Shown: one piece after another, positions 47,659-58,644 of the stretch
Numbering within the stretch: the stretch's first letter is position 1
Layout: the number at the start of each line of letters is the position of its first letter
Assembly (NCBI GenBank): GCA_029641185.1
Contig: JAPWGK010000009.1
Coordinates: forward strand, 632,501 to 696,500
From: Pseudofabraea citricarpa
Lineage: Eukaryota; Ascomycota; Leotiomycetes; Helotiales; Dermateaceae
Reading direction: 5' to 3'
DNA: 64,000 nucleotides
The notes under the pieces: generated by a model
The model's database searches: none
The model's input: the letters and a program-made list of their open reading frames with translations, nothing else
What the model was told of the DNA's origin: nothing
Made by a program: the position numbers and the translations under genes

Positions 47659-48520
47659 TTTCTTCCCGAACCATGTTGGTGGAACCTGGAGAACGGTTGC
47701 GAAGAGACAGGAGAGAGACTCAGAGCTCTCGTGTGTGGGGAGAAATATCCCCAGCTGGGGGCCTCGCTGGGGTTAAGTTTCGCTCGCCCTCTGCCGGAAA
47801 TGTTTTAGAGGAGAGGTGGGTCTGGCAGTGCCCGGCCGAGTTTGCGCCTCGGAAGGGATGAGAAGTGGATGAGGTTGTCCGCAGGATGGATGGCATTGAC
47901 CATTTACCATTGACGCCATCCGATCACAAAATGCCATTGTGCGGCCAAGTACCAAGTACCAAGTACCAAAGTATCTTCTCGAGGCCTTCAAGCTTCACAT
48001 CCAACACTTCTCTATCTCTCGTCGACACTACCATCAGTCACCCTTCACATGGACATGGAACTGCGAAACCAGGCTCCACGGGAATGTGTCCCAGTACGGC
48101 AAGCGTCCCTCTGCTGGAACGTGTCTACAGTGTGGAGGTGGGTGGACACTGGACAGTGGACATTGAACATTGGACACCAAGCAGGATAATCTCTCTTGCC
48201 CGGCTATGACGGCGCCACCATTGGACAACTGCTAAGAATGCTCCATCGTCTGGCAGCAAGAGTGGTGTTGCGATGACCAAAGAGAAGTCCATTTCTAGAA
48301 GTCTGTAGCTGGCACATCGCTAAACTCAGGGTCTGGTCAGCAACAATAGTCTGGGCGGGAATACCCCAGGTCGATAGGTCGATAGAGCTTCGCATCGCAT
48401 TGTGCCGGTAGCGAGAGTGAGCCAACTCACGATACACAAAGACATGCCTGTCATCTGTGGGATAAGCTTTAGCGATTGACTAAACGACAAGTGTTCAAGA
48501 GGTTAGAGAGAGAAACAGAG

Positions 48521-48561
<41 letters not shown>

Positions 48562-49831
48562 CTTGACTATTTCAATAGGCACAGTGAAGGAGACACGACT
48601 AATGCACAATTAGTGCTGCAGGTCAGTAACTCGGCCCTGACATAAATACCATGTCAACATGCAGGTTACTGAGGTTGAGAGTCAATGAACTGTTTTGGAA
48701 GATAGTACCATTTTTTCACCAGGCTCTGTATGCTCCCACACCGCATCAGATTGCTTTACTTGTTTCGTTCAAACTGGAAATCACTTTTATGCGTCCGTCA
48801 AATACATGTATGCTTCTGCACCGACACTACTTTGGTCGTGTTCCTCAAAGAAAGCTAGAGACATCCAACTAACGAAAGTCCGACCGAGCATGTATCCCCG
48901 TCCTAATTTGATATCAGACTGCAAGTCCATCGCGGAAGTTAAGCATTCTTTACCATATGCATTGATCATTTTGACTCCTTTCCATCCCCGTGATAACTAC
49001 TGGACGACGAAGAATTTGAGCATGGTACCCACAAGACGGCGAAAGAGCCAGCAGAGGGCTTCGAGTTTCGGGATCGAATGGTCGGCAAGCACTGGACAAA
49101 ATGATTAGTTGGGATTGAAACTGGGACTAAACAACAGATGATAAAATTGATGTGTCTGATGGTTGTTCACTTATTAAGCTCCCGAACAGGCTCCGCAGCG
49201 GCTATGTCCACACGAGGGACACAGAGATAATGGATGTACGTTATGTCTATAACACTAAGATATTACTGTCAGCTCTTCAACCTTCTCAACAGGACTCGAA
49301 AACATACTTGGCAACACTCCCACACGCTCGGGGCATCAATTGCTTCGGGCAAGATGAATGACATGGTTTTTCTCGAGTCTTTAGTTTTGGGTGGCGGGTG
49401 GTTATTTTTGGATGAGTGTTCGACTTGATGACTTATGAGTACGAAACATGTTCGAATCGAGGGAGAGAGAAAGATAGATATAGCATCGAGAAAGAGGATC
49501 AGGTGTGTCTCTCAACAAAGAAATTGGCAGATGTGACGTTGAACTGTAACCCTTTTCCAAAAACCCCGCATGCGATACCACAAACAGAAAACAAAGGAAG
49601 GACACACGCAAACAGCCTCTATGCGAAGAACACGAAGATTGTCCTCGACGCCATTTTGAGACATATACATCACGAAATAATGATTTGAGTTAAGAGTTAC
49701 CTCGGATCATATGCAGAGCCAGGTCGGTTAATGCTATGAATCTAAGATCATGGATGGCATGGCCCGACCCGAAGAGATAACGTGTCAGTATGCGAGTGAT
49801 AATCCTGGCTATATCACAACAAATTCAGGCC
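47659..49831. other. 2.2-kb intergenic region
   Basis: Upstream region of the C2H2-Zn2Cys6 factor and of the small membrane protein. CAAGTACCAAGTACCAAGTACC (three copies of CAAGTAC-like text) sits near 47945-47965 and an AG microsatellite near 48.53 kb. A GAAGTTAAGC string near 48936 resembles 5S rRNA by chance only. No gene is supported. Confidence 0.55.
48526..48557. repeat. (AG)n microsatellite
   Basis: About 16 uninterrupted AG units in non-coding sequence. Confidence 0.9.
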
Positions 49832-50418
49832 ATGACAGGGGACGTACGGAGTTGACGGTGCAGCTCTGATCGAGCAATTTGGCCTAGATCTACGTCTCGG
49901 ACGTCGCTGTATGCTTGTTCTCCTCCAAGCGACAACCTCAACTGCCGCATTTGACCACCTTTGGCTTGAAGCCCGCCAGAACAGAGTTTTCGGCACGTCG
50001 TGGTAATTCGAAGCCATCGAACAACGTGGATTCATTTCAGCTGCTCAAGGTCCGTTTTTTCCTACTCGGCGGTTTTTTAGTGACCGGAGCAACTTCCGCT
50101 TGGTGGAATAGAGTAGATGCGGAACGGCTACGACTCTGCTTTGTCCTGGTCTTCAACGCTGGAATTACGACATACTTGACGATATGGGCCATGTACAAAT
50201 TTACCAAGAGAGTTTTACCGAAAAGAATTAGTGATGGCTCATTGGTACCAGATCCTCGGGGTTATGCATTCCATTTATTGAAATATGCTCAAGAAGACCG
50301 ATTAGGTTGTATAGCCAATTGCTATCAAAGTCTCTTGGGTTGTCTTGGCAAACGATGTAGGTTTTCTTTTTTGAAAAGAGATCAATCAAACTGTGTAATG
50401 CAGGAAAGTAGCCGTTGA
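49832..50418 (+). CDS. Small membrane protein of unknown function (uncertain model)
   Basis: The main open frame from about 49888 to 50418 has no in-frame ATG before its two hydrophobic segments (LKVRFFLLGGFLVTGATSA and LCFVLVFNAGITTYLTIWAMY). I propose a 12-nt first exon (49832-49843, ATG-ACA-GGG-GAC) spliced over a 44-nt phase-0 intron (49844-49887) to the main exon, giving about 180 residues. The product would be a two-helix protein with a basic linker and a C-terminal segment containing YAFHLLKYAQEDRLGC. No family was recognised. A GTAGGT donor in the C-terminal part could shorten the protein to end soon after GCLGKR. It shares the strand of the helicase gene 243 bp downstream. Confidence 0.4.
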
Positions 50419-50660
50419 GTACATAGGTACTTAAATAATTAGGGGTTGCATGTAAGCACGTGATCGACGTGTTTTGGCGCGTATCTACAACGCGCTTTTG
50501 AAAATAACCGTGGGGTATTCAGGTTCCCCATGTCCTATTATCATTGAACGGCAATTGAGCTACCGGCATAGCCCAAAGTCTGCTGTTGATTGCAGCTTCG
50601 GCACTATTTTTATCCTACGATTTATTTCCGCTATGGTGAAGCTGCAGCACGCTCAGAATC

Positions 50661-53600
50661 ATGTCTTTCGATGACATCCTCCGAAACCTCAATTCCTCCC
50701 AACACGCGGCCGTTACCTCTTTCGCAGACACCCTGGCAATTCTGGCTGGCCCTGGCAGTGGGAAAACGCACACCTTAACTTCGAGAACAGCATGGCTGTT
50801 ACATCAGGGACTTCAACCATGGAACATAATTGTTGCTACCTTCACTGTGAAGGCGGCGCGCGAGATGAAAGAGAGGATCGGGAAGCTCATCGGAAATGGA
50901 CTCGAATCGAAATTGATATTGGGGACTTTCCACAGTATATCGCGCCGGTATTTGGCGCGTTATGGCCATTTGATAGGTATTCGGAAGGACTTTGGCATTG
51001 CAGACAGTGGTGATTCCCTGGCAATCATTAAACGTATCGTCAAACGCCATCGTCTCAATATCGATCCAGGAGCTGCTCGGTCTAGAATAAGTTCACGAAA
51101 AGCCAAAGGAGATCATTATGCAGAGTCTCAGAAGCCAGGCGCAAAATCAATTGACGTCCAGGAGTTTGAAACTTGTTACACGGAATACGAGGAAGCCTTG
51201 ATGCGTTCGAATCTACTCGACTACGATGATTTATTGCTTCGTTGTGTGCAGCTCTTGCGAGCTCATCCATCTTGTGTGACGAATGTCGAAGCGGTGTTAA
51301 TAGACGAATTCCAGGATACCAACCTCGTACAATTCGATTTGATGAGGCTATTTGCTGCTCAGCGGAAACGGATTACAATTGTGGGAGATCCCGATCAGAG
51401 TATATATGGGTTCCGTTCGGCGGAGACGAAGAATTTCAAGCGGATGCGAACACAATATCCAGAGACTGTTACGATAGCCCTAGAAGAGAATTATCGTTCC
51501 TCTGGGGCAATCCTTCTCACTGCCCTTAATGTGATAGAACAGGACAACTCGAGAATCGCAAAATCTCTCATGCCTACTCATACGGTTGGTACGCGACCAG
51601 TTTTACGGAAATTGGACAACGCTCATAAGGAAGCCGAGTGGCTCGTGTCAGAAATACAACGTTGCTTAGGTTTGACAGGAACACTTTTGGATTTGAATGA
51701 TTTTGCAATACTGCTACGATCTGCTGCCCTCTCGCGACTCATTGAAAGTGCTTTAGGGAAAGCTGGTATAGCATATAGAATGGTTGGTAAGTATAATTTA
51801 ACAATCGATTTCGCTTTCATACTAGTGTTCTGACGTTTCATAGGTGGTCTAAGGTTTTATGATCGTGTGGAAGTCAAGATAATACTTGATTACCTCAGAG
51901 TCATTAATCAGCCACATAACAATGATGCTCTAGCGCGTATTATCAATGTCCCATCAAGGAGGATTGGCGAGACTACCATCAAAGCCTTACTAGAAGAGGC
52001 AGATCAATCATCGACATCTCTATGGTCGCTGATTCTTGAAGCGGCCCAAGGAAATCGGCAGATGAAAACTAAGCTGGCAAAAGACACGGACAGAAATATT
52101 AGCCAGTTCATTGATGTGATCTTAAAGGCAAGAAGGAAAATCGAAGAAAATAGTTCCTCAAACCAACCTTTCTCTACTGTTCATCTTATGGATCATGTTA
52201 TCAACAAAATTCGATTTGAGGACTACCTTGAGAAAAAGTTCCAGGACGAACATGAGTCGCGTTGGGCAAACGTGGAAGAACTTCGAACTCAAGCTTCTGA
52301 CTTTGAAAGTATGCTTTCCGAGAACCATGACGATGAAGCACTACCCGAGATCGATGGGCTAACACAAGACGTCGCTTCAAATCCCTTGTCGAAATTCCTG
52401 GCGAATGTTGCTTTGGCTTCCGAGGTGAAGAAGGAAGACGGAGATGTGGCAGCCACAGCCCAAGTTACGATATCAACAATTCATGCTGCAAAGGGCCTAG
52501 AATGGCCTGTGGTATTCATACCTGCAGCATATCAGGGTTCGATTCCTCACTCAAGGGCAGAGGATTCAAACGAAGAACGAAGGTTGCTGTACGTTGCGAT
52601 GACAAGAGCCAAGTCTTTGTTATATATGAGTATTCCTTTGAAAAACTCGCAGGGAGAAGAGACCACATTGTCTCCGTTCCTATCTCCTGTCTCTTTGGCT
52701 CCTCTTCTGGATAACAAAGGTCCATCATTACGATCTGCTGCTGTCCAGACAATGTCTCAAATACTTGGTCGACCATTACCCTCAGCTGAATCGATATCAA
52801 GATCATCTGCTAGCTTGAAATGCTTGGAGGATAATCTATATTCTGCCGAAGGACATGAACGTTATGGAGATGAGCACTCTAGATGGAGTAAATGGGATGG
52901 CCAACACAGCTTCACAATGGGGCAACAAGCTCCAAAAAGGCAGAAAATAGCTGCGCCTGGAGAAATAGAAGAGAGGGTTGAGCTACCATGGAAAGGGTCG
53001 TATGCCACTACCATGGATCAGGCGACCAAATTTACCACCTCGGGGTTTGTAAGCGCAGGGTCTCATTTAGATGTTTTAAAGGAGCAATCTGCAAACCAGG
53101 CCATAGTCTCCGAAGCCAACGAAGCTACTGTGAAAGCTTCCAGCAAGCATACGGCGAAACGTGCAGCTGGTCAAGGAAACCTCCTTGGATTCTTGGGGAA
53201 ACCAGAACCCCAGTCATTGGCTGAGCCACTTGCCAAGAAATCTCACGAGTACAACGGCGATATGCAATTGCCTACTTTGGCAAAGCCATCTTCGAGACTT
53301 GGGAGTACTAATGTGCGGGTTGAGGATCCAGTTTTTGATCATTCATCTCTCAGGATTTCGTCATCACTTGCGAAACATCGCGTTGGACCATCTATGAAAT
53401 CAACACGCCCTCAATCAAGCATGCTTCAAGAGCCACATGCAAAAAACGAATACGTCTTCCTATCAAGTTCACCTCCTCGCCCTAAAAGAGCCAAGTTAGA
53501 CCATGAAAGTACTCCTTCGCCTCCGAAACCAAAACAGCCTACAGGATTAACTTCAAAACCAGCAATCTTACCTCTCATCCGACCCCAGAGCTCAGTGTTG

Positions 53601-54041
53601 AAACGCTCAGTCTCTGATATATCCAGTGCAAATTCAAAAGAAAAGAATACGACATCTGCGAAACATTCTTCCACGGCCGCACTAAAGCGTTCGGCCTCAG
53701 ATGGTCGAAGTGCTATCCAACCCTCAGCCATGAAACGACCGCATATATCGACATTGTTACCAGAGGAGCTACCTATCGGTTCTTCAGCTAGGACAATACA
53801 GAAAAACCCCACAGCCTTTGCTAAATCGCAACAGCAGCAAGCGGCTATGGACCCACCAGAGGCGATTACTGGAACTACTACCACAATGCGCCCTGCAGCA
53901 ACATTTCATACCACAAGCATGTCCATTTTGCAAAATGCAAATTCTGGGAAGAAGACCTTGGGGGTGAGACGGTCTATGAATGGGTGGTCGAGTAAAGGAC
54001 AGGGGTTCAAGCCCCCTACGATGTCACGGCCAATGGGATAA
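50661..54041 (+). CDS. srs2: SRS2/UvrD-type ATP-dependent DNA helicase
   Basis: Two exons (50661-51786, 51844-54041) with a 57-nt phase-1 intron give 1107 residues, near the size of yeast Srs2 (1174). Superfamily 1A motifs are in order: motif I GPGSGKT (about residue 29), Ia ATFTVKAAREMKERI, motif II DEFQDTN, motif III GDPDQSIYGFRSA, motif IV ENYRSS, motif V TIHAAKGLEWPVVFIP and motif VI RRLLYVAMTRAK. The 380 residues after the helicase core are Ser/Pro/Lys-rich and disordered, as in Srs2, where the tail binds Rad51 and SUMO-PCNA; those sites were not identified here. The helicase would act 3'-5' in the nucleus to remove recombinase filaments. A UvrD-like relative other than Srs2 cannot be wholly excluded. 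Confidence 0.92.
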
Positions 54042-54468
54042 AGATTTGGCGTTGCTCGGGTATATAGGATTGGAAAATGGCGTTGCTTTGGCTATTGGCT
54101 TATATGAATATCATGACTGGGAATCGGGATTTTGGACCAAGGATTATACGAAAGTTATATGCTGAATTAAGAAGCTGTTAGATTAGCTTAATTGAAACGT
54201 CAATTCTATAGACTGTAGCCAGTGTCTTGATATTTACTCTCAAATAAAATAAAACAATACACTACTCTCGACTTAAGACTTACTTAATACTGCGTTATAG
54301 TTATTCACCCCTTATGAGTTATGTTATTCTAGTCACCGAATATATTTTAAGGACTCGGGTTTTATTAGTTGTTCAATGTTTTTGAACTATTGGCTGGATT
54401 TCGGTTACTATATTGAATGTCCCTCTTCATTCTCTTTTCAATCCACATTCTTGGTTTAACCGAAGAGC
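54042..54468. other. AT-rich convergent intergenic region
   Basis: 427 bp of AT-rich DNA between the helicase and the SRA gene 3' ends. Presumed UTRs; no structure recognised. Confidence 0.6.
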
Positions 54469-55160
54469 TCAATAGCCAACCCTGATCCTCATATACTCCT
54501 GCACCTGCGCATAAGAGGGAACACTCCTATCAATATCTCCTTGGTTTCCTAATCTCTCTAGCTCCACCACGATCGTCGTCCCCCCTTCCAACTCCGCCTC
54601 GTACATCGCTCTGACCAAATACAAGCCGTCGTATCGAAGACCTCTCCTGGGCGCGTACACGCTAGGATTAGTGTAAGCGCGAATCACACGCACCGGTGTG
54701 TGGGATTGGAGATTAGATAGGAAGACTTGTGCCGCTTGATCTTCCATGGTGACCTTAGCTATCGCAGGTTGGTAGAGGATCCTGTCGCCCTCGTCGAGGT
54801 TGTTCCCAGATCCGACGATGACGCTGTAGACGCCAACTCCCGGGGTCGAAGATACGCCTCGTATATGGTGTTCTAGCCCGTAAAAAAACACGCGTTAGTT
54901 TCTTCGGTCTTCTCTGAAATACATAGATTCTTGTTGGGGTGAAAGGAGTAGGGCATACCGTGAGCGCCATCTCGCTTACAAGCGACCTGCACTGGCCACC
55001 AGTCTCCGTTCGTGAGCCCGTTGTCTCCGAATCTCTTGGCCTCGATGGGAGGATAGTCTTTGTCGAGTACGTACGCTGTGCCTTGCATGAGGATGCGTCT
55101 CATTATGCCGTTGGTCCCATAGATTGGGTGATTTGCGGCTGGCTTTAATTGATTGGCCAT
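54469..55160 (-). CDS. Stand-alone SRA (YDG) domain protein
   Basis: Two exons (55160-54959, 54872-54469) with an 86-nt phase-1 intron containing ACTAAC give 201 residues. From residue 15 on the protein matches an SRA domain: GTNGIMRRILM, the segment joining DGAH to EHHIRGVSSTPGVGVYSVIVG, then DEGDRILYQP, the block LSNLQSHTPVRVIRAYTNP and YAPRRGLRYDGLYLV. In UHRF1 and plant relatives SRA domains bind hemimethylated or methylated DNA and are fused to RING or SET domains; here nothing else is attached. Likely a nuclear reader of modified DNA, or a relative of bacterial SRA-type restriction modules. The function is inference. The start is the first ATG, 10 residues before the domain. Confidence 0.85.
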
Positions 55161-56324
55161 CGTGTTTGTTGTTGTATGAGGAAGATGGAAAGGTTGGGGA
55201 GAAGGTGTTAAGAGCTGGCTTTATAGGCTGGAGTAGAAGGCTAGGTCACGAGGGTTGTGGTTATTGTGTGTGCCGATTGTAAATGCTGTGTGCTTTATAA
55301 TTACATGTGGTGAAAATAAGAGGTCGTTTCTGGTTATTGTAGCCATGTGATTTAGTCACCACTGAAGTGGTTCGCATGTCTGAAGAATATGAGAGTTATA
55401 TGATTTATAGTCATGAACACCGGTTGGCACTTTTGTGGACTGTGAGAACTAAAGGCTTTATAGTCATTTAAGTATATATCAATATGTTTGCAGATTGCAA
55501 TGAATCATGAAATGTATATACAAACGCCGGGTCGATATTGTTTGGCTGCCCTGCAGTCCTCTCTCCCACAAGCAGACAATATGGTCTGTGGACGCCATTA
55601 GGTCCTTTTTCTCGTTCCCGCCGAATGAACTAAGCGTCGTCCTCTTCTATAATTCACACCCTGCTAGCTATGGAGGGAATCCCTTTTAATGAGCTTACGG
55701 CGCCCCCAACGCCCTTTGCGAGAACGGGGAACTAGGCTAGAGGCTATCCCATTACAATATTATTCTATGCGATCACGGCTATTCTGGCATTATTTCATAT
55801 CTCAACCTGCGGACTGGGAGGAGGGATAAGGAGGATAGCGGGAGGACAGAAGAGAACATGGAGGCATATATGGATACTGTCCCGTTTGCTGAACGATGGC
55901 TTGTACCAGCAGTTTTCATGTTTTTCCATACAGACAGTACACGCAAATGGCTAGAGTTTGTCTAGCTGTTGGGTTAAGATAATTGGGCAACCATCCCGTG
56001 AGTACTGTGCCGAATGGATATTCATAGGGCTCCGTACTGTTGATATGGTTAGTGATTTTGAGTAGAGGGAGAGAACAGACTGTCTGAGGTCAGGTGTTCT
56101 TTTGGCTTGGGGTAGGAAGGACCCCTGTAACTGGAAAGTTGCTGTTCTACATAGTCACGTACTTATACAGAACAATAAAAAGATTAATAATAATAAAGAC
56201 ATCAATCGGGTGCCGGCTTTGTCAAGATCTATCTGATGCTGCCTTCGCATTTTACGTTTCCGAAGCACGCTGCACATACATGCGCATCATCGACAAACTA
56301 GCAGGTGCGTCTCGAGGTTCAATA
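55161..56324. other. Intergenic region with dispersed repeat copy
   Basis: SRA gene promoter on the left. It contains one copy of the 150-bp dispersed repeat. The remainder has only short frames without motifs. Confidence 0.55.
55369..55520 (+). repeat. Dispersed repeat, copy A (less mutated)
   Basis: About 150 bp starting GGTTCGCATGTCTGAAGAAT align end to end with 60253-60402. Both share CTGAAGAAT, GGCTTTATAGTCATTTAAG and ATGTTTG blocks in the same order and strand. No coding frame or terminal repeats are visible, so the element class is unknown. Confidence 0.75.
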
Positions 56325-57164
56325 TCAGTTGCTTTCGCCATGAAAAATGAAACCTCCGCCTCGTCCTGACTCGTCAACCAATTCCGCACGCAAATTTTCC
56401 AATTCCTTGCTCATCGACTCGGGGCTAGCATTCTCCCGAAGGCGCTCAAAGTCGAGTAGTTTCACCCCTTCTTCAGTGACGAGAAAGTTGTATCGGTTCA
56501 CATCCCCATGTACAAGTCCCAGTTCGTGGAGTTTCCCTAGAGCGGTTTCGCAGACGCTCAGATCCTGGAAGGAAGCAGAGCGTCCCTCTATTTTCTCCAA
56601 CAGAAAACCCATGATGCGACCATTCTCATGGACATGGGCGAGGAAGCGCGGGGCCAGTCCGCAACCCTCAAGTAACTGATATGCTCTCGTTTCTTGTTCG
56701 ATGCGAGGCAGCTCCCATTCGAAACGGGCTATTTTGGCGATCATGGTGGCTGGTGATGGGAGAGTGATTGGGAGGATCGAATGTGAGAGGGCTTCGAAAG
56801 CCATTGCCGTGAGCTGTTTGGTCTTCTCCAACTCTAGGCAGTCAACCCTGGCATGATGCCATTGACACTTTACGCCAGCTAGTGTTCGGTTCGAGAGGGA
56901 GGTTTCCAAGTCGCTGCTGGTTTTATTTCGTGAGATGTTGGCCACGGTCCATTGGTCGTTGTAAGGAAGACGGGGCAGGAACTGAAGGGGGAATGAAAGT
57001 GTATCTCTGTCAAAGGTTCCGGGAGAGATGACGAGATATTTGACTTGGTTTCCGATTTGTAGCCGGTATTCGCTTTCAAAAGAATCGTCATCGTCCACTT
57101 CCATGGAGAGGATGATCGGCTGCATTGGCGGGTTTGTAGCGTGATCGCCAGCCATTGTCACCAT
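56325..57164 (-). CDS. Protein kinase-like (APH/RIO-type fold) protein
   Basis: A single exon from ATG 57164 encodes 279 residues. The C-terminal half is kinase-like. RIEQETRAYQLLEGCGLAPRFLAHVHENGRIMGFLLEKIEG resembles the N-lobe/hinge of aminoglycoside phosphotransferase-like kinases. LGKLHELGLVHGDVNRYNFLV is the catalytic loop, with Asp of HGD and Asn, and KLLDFERLRE corresponds to the DFG/DFE metal-binding strand. The N-terminal 110 residues contain a beta-rich region with no recognised domain and no clear Gly-rich loop. Such small kinase-like proteins are abundant in Leotiomycete and related genomes and their substrates are unknown. The frame extends upstream without ATG; a second ATG three codons later is an alternative start. 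Confidence 0.75.
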   Translation of the reverse strand: MVTMAGDHATNPPMQPIILSMEVDDDDSFESEYRLQIGNQVKYLVISPGTFDRDTLSFPLQFLPRLPYNDQWTVANISRNKTSSDLETSLSNRTLAGVKCQWHHARVDCLELEKTKQLTAMAFEALSHSILPITLPSPATMIAKIARFEWELPRIEQETRAYQLLEGCGLAPRFLAHVHENGRIMGFLLEKIEGRSASFQDLSVCETALGKLHELGLVHGDVNRYNFLVTEEGVKLLDFERLRENASPESMSKELENLRAELVDESGRGGGFIFHGESN

Positions 57165-58281
57165 TGGACCACTCACTGTAAGGCTATCAGCGGATGTGTC
57201 TGAAGAAAAGTCAAACCCAGAAAAGTTGCAGCATGCGTACACTTATGCTGCGAGATTTCCTTTACCGTCACCATGCCTCCTTCCCCTCTTTTTTTCAGCT
57301 GAGGGGCGGTGCTCGAATGTCAGAGTAGCTCTTCAGCTGCGGTGGAGAGCAGAGATTGCTATTAAACCGGTATTGAGCTGCTTTGGAAAATTGACGGTCA
57401 AAAAACACGACTCTTTATGCAAAGGACGACGAGACCCTACATTACCTAAGGTATCAATCTTCCTGGAATTCGTAGGGATAGCGGAGGGGGGGCGGGGAGG
57501 TTGCCGGGCCCAATCGGAGCTCCCTGGTAGCCAAATTGGCTTAGCAACAGCGGTTAACAGGCCTATGAAAGCCCTATAAAATGTCAAAATAATATATACT
57601 GAGGCTTATGGCCCGAACAGCCCGCGACGAGGGCGGCTTTTTCAACTTTCCAATAACGGCGCTTATACCACCTGCATTACTGGCTTGGTCATTGTCTTGG
57701 CTGGCTGGGAGTAGCCAGCAACAGCGGTTAACAGGCCTATGAAAGTCCTATAAAATGTCAAAACAATATATGCTGAGGCTTATGGCCCGGATAACAGCCC
57801 GCGACGAGGGCGGCTTTTTCAACTTTCTAATAACGGCGCTTATACCACCTGCATTACTGGCTTGGTCATTGTCTTGGCTGGTAGCTGGCTGGGAGCAGCC
57901 AGAAATAGCCCCAGACACCTTGTAGCCAACATCGGGGACTCCCAAACTCCAGAGCCAATACGCTCCGGGGCAACCCGTGGCTCGACAGTTATAAATTGTG
58001 CCTCCTCGGAGCAACATCTACACAGTAACACATCAGACTCAATCAATCAATCTCACATTTCATTGCATCAGTAACAATCAAGCGTTCAGAACCGGCCGGC
58101 TCACCGATACCACCCAAGTTTCTCGTTAGCGAAAGTGCAGCTCTGCTTCTGCGTTAGTCGTTTGTATTCATCATCGGCAAACGTGTATAAGTCATTCGAC
58201 TATCCAACCCCAGCATCGTAAGGAGCCAGTCATCCCCATATCTGAGCCCAGTCTAATTTGTGGTATTCTGTTAGTCAAGAA
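57165..58281. other. Intergenic region containing a tandem duplication
   Basis: Divergent region between the kinase-like gene (-) and the small cysteine-rich gene (+). The tandem repeat at 57543-57899 is described separately. The remaining 380 bp up to 58281 form the likely promoter and leader of the small gene, with TATAAATTG near 57990. Confidence 0.6.
57543..57899 (+). repeat. Two-copy tandem repeat (174 and about 183 bp)
   Basis: AGCAACAGCGGTTAACAGG starts at 57543 and again at 57717, and the two copies match almost throughout. They share CCTATAAAATGTCAAAA, GCCCGCGACGAGGGCGGC and GCATTACTGGCTTGGTCATT. Copy 2 has small insertions, including GATAA and GTAGCTGG. Few substitutions indicate a recent duplication. 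Each copy has a TATAAAA box-like site and a GCCCGCGACGAGGGCGGC near-palindrome. Confidence 0.92.
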
Positions 58282-58494
58282 ATGTGTACATCCAAGTATA
58301 TCCAATATACATGCGGCTGCAAGAAGGAGATGGAGTTCATCCAGTGCCGGGAGCGCCAGGGAACCAACGTCAAATGCAGTCCAGTTGCAAAAGCATGGGG
58401 CAAGGATTCGACGAACTACTGTGCAAGGCACTTGGTCAAGCCAGACGCGCCAGTGAAATACACGGACCAAAATGGAGAGATAGCGGAAGAGTAA
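58282..58494 (+). CDS. Small cysteine-rich protein (70 aa), function unknown
   Basis: The single frame encodes 70 residues with Cys at 2, 11, 13, 22, 32 and 47 and His at 50. The spacing CGC...C...C...CxxH could bind zinc or form disulfides. There is no signal peptide, so disulfides are less likely. The sequence is hydrophilic with short conserved-looking pieces (YTCGCKKEMEFIQC, GTNVKC, NYCARHL) reminiscent of a small family common in fungal genomes; this recollection is not tested. Start is ATG 58282; the frame extends eight codons upstream without another ATG. A tandem 174-bp repeat lies 380 bp upstream. The 150 bp between its stop and the next gene hold nothing else. Confidence 0.6.
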   Translation: MCTSKYIQYTCGCKKEMEFIQCRERQGTNVKCSPVAKAWGKDSTNYCARHLVKPDAPVKYTDQNGEIAEE

Positions 58495-58644
58495 AGCACA
58501 GCTTGTGAATTTTAGAGCTGCATTGAGATGGAGAATTGTACGTTGGAAAGTCCGGGAATTTGTCCGCTTTCTGTATGCTTTCTACCTGGATACGTTGTAG
58601 ATAGCTTGGCCACAATATATTGGCGAACAGTTTCCACATCCTTG

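Noticed and set aside
48930..48945. 5S rRNA-like GAAGTTAAGC
   Set aside because: Isolated match; the surrounding conserved 5S blocks are absent.
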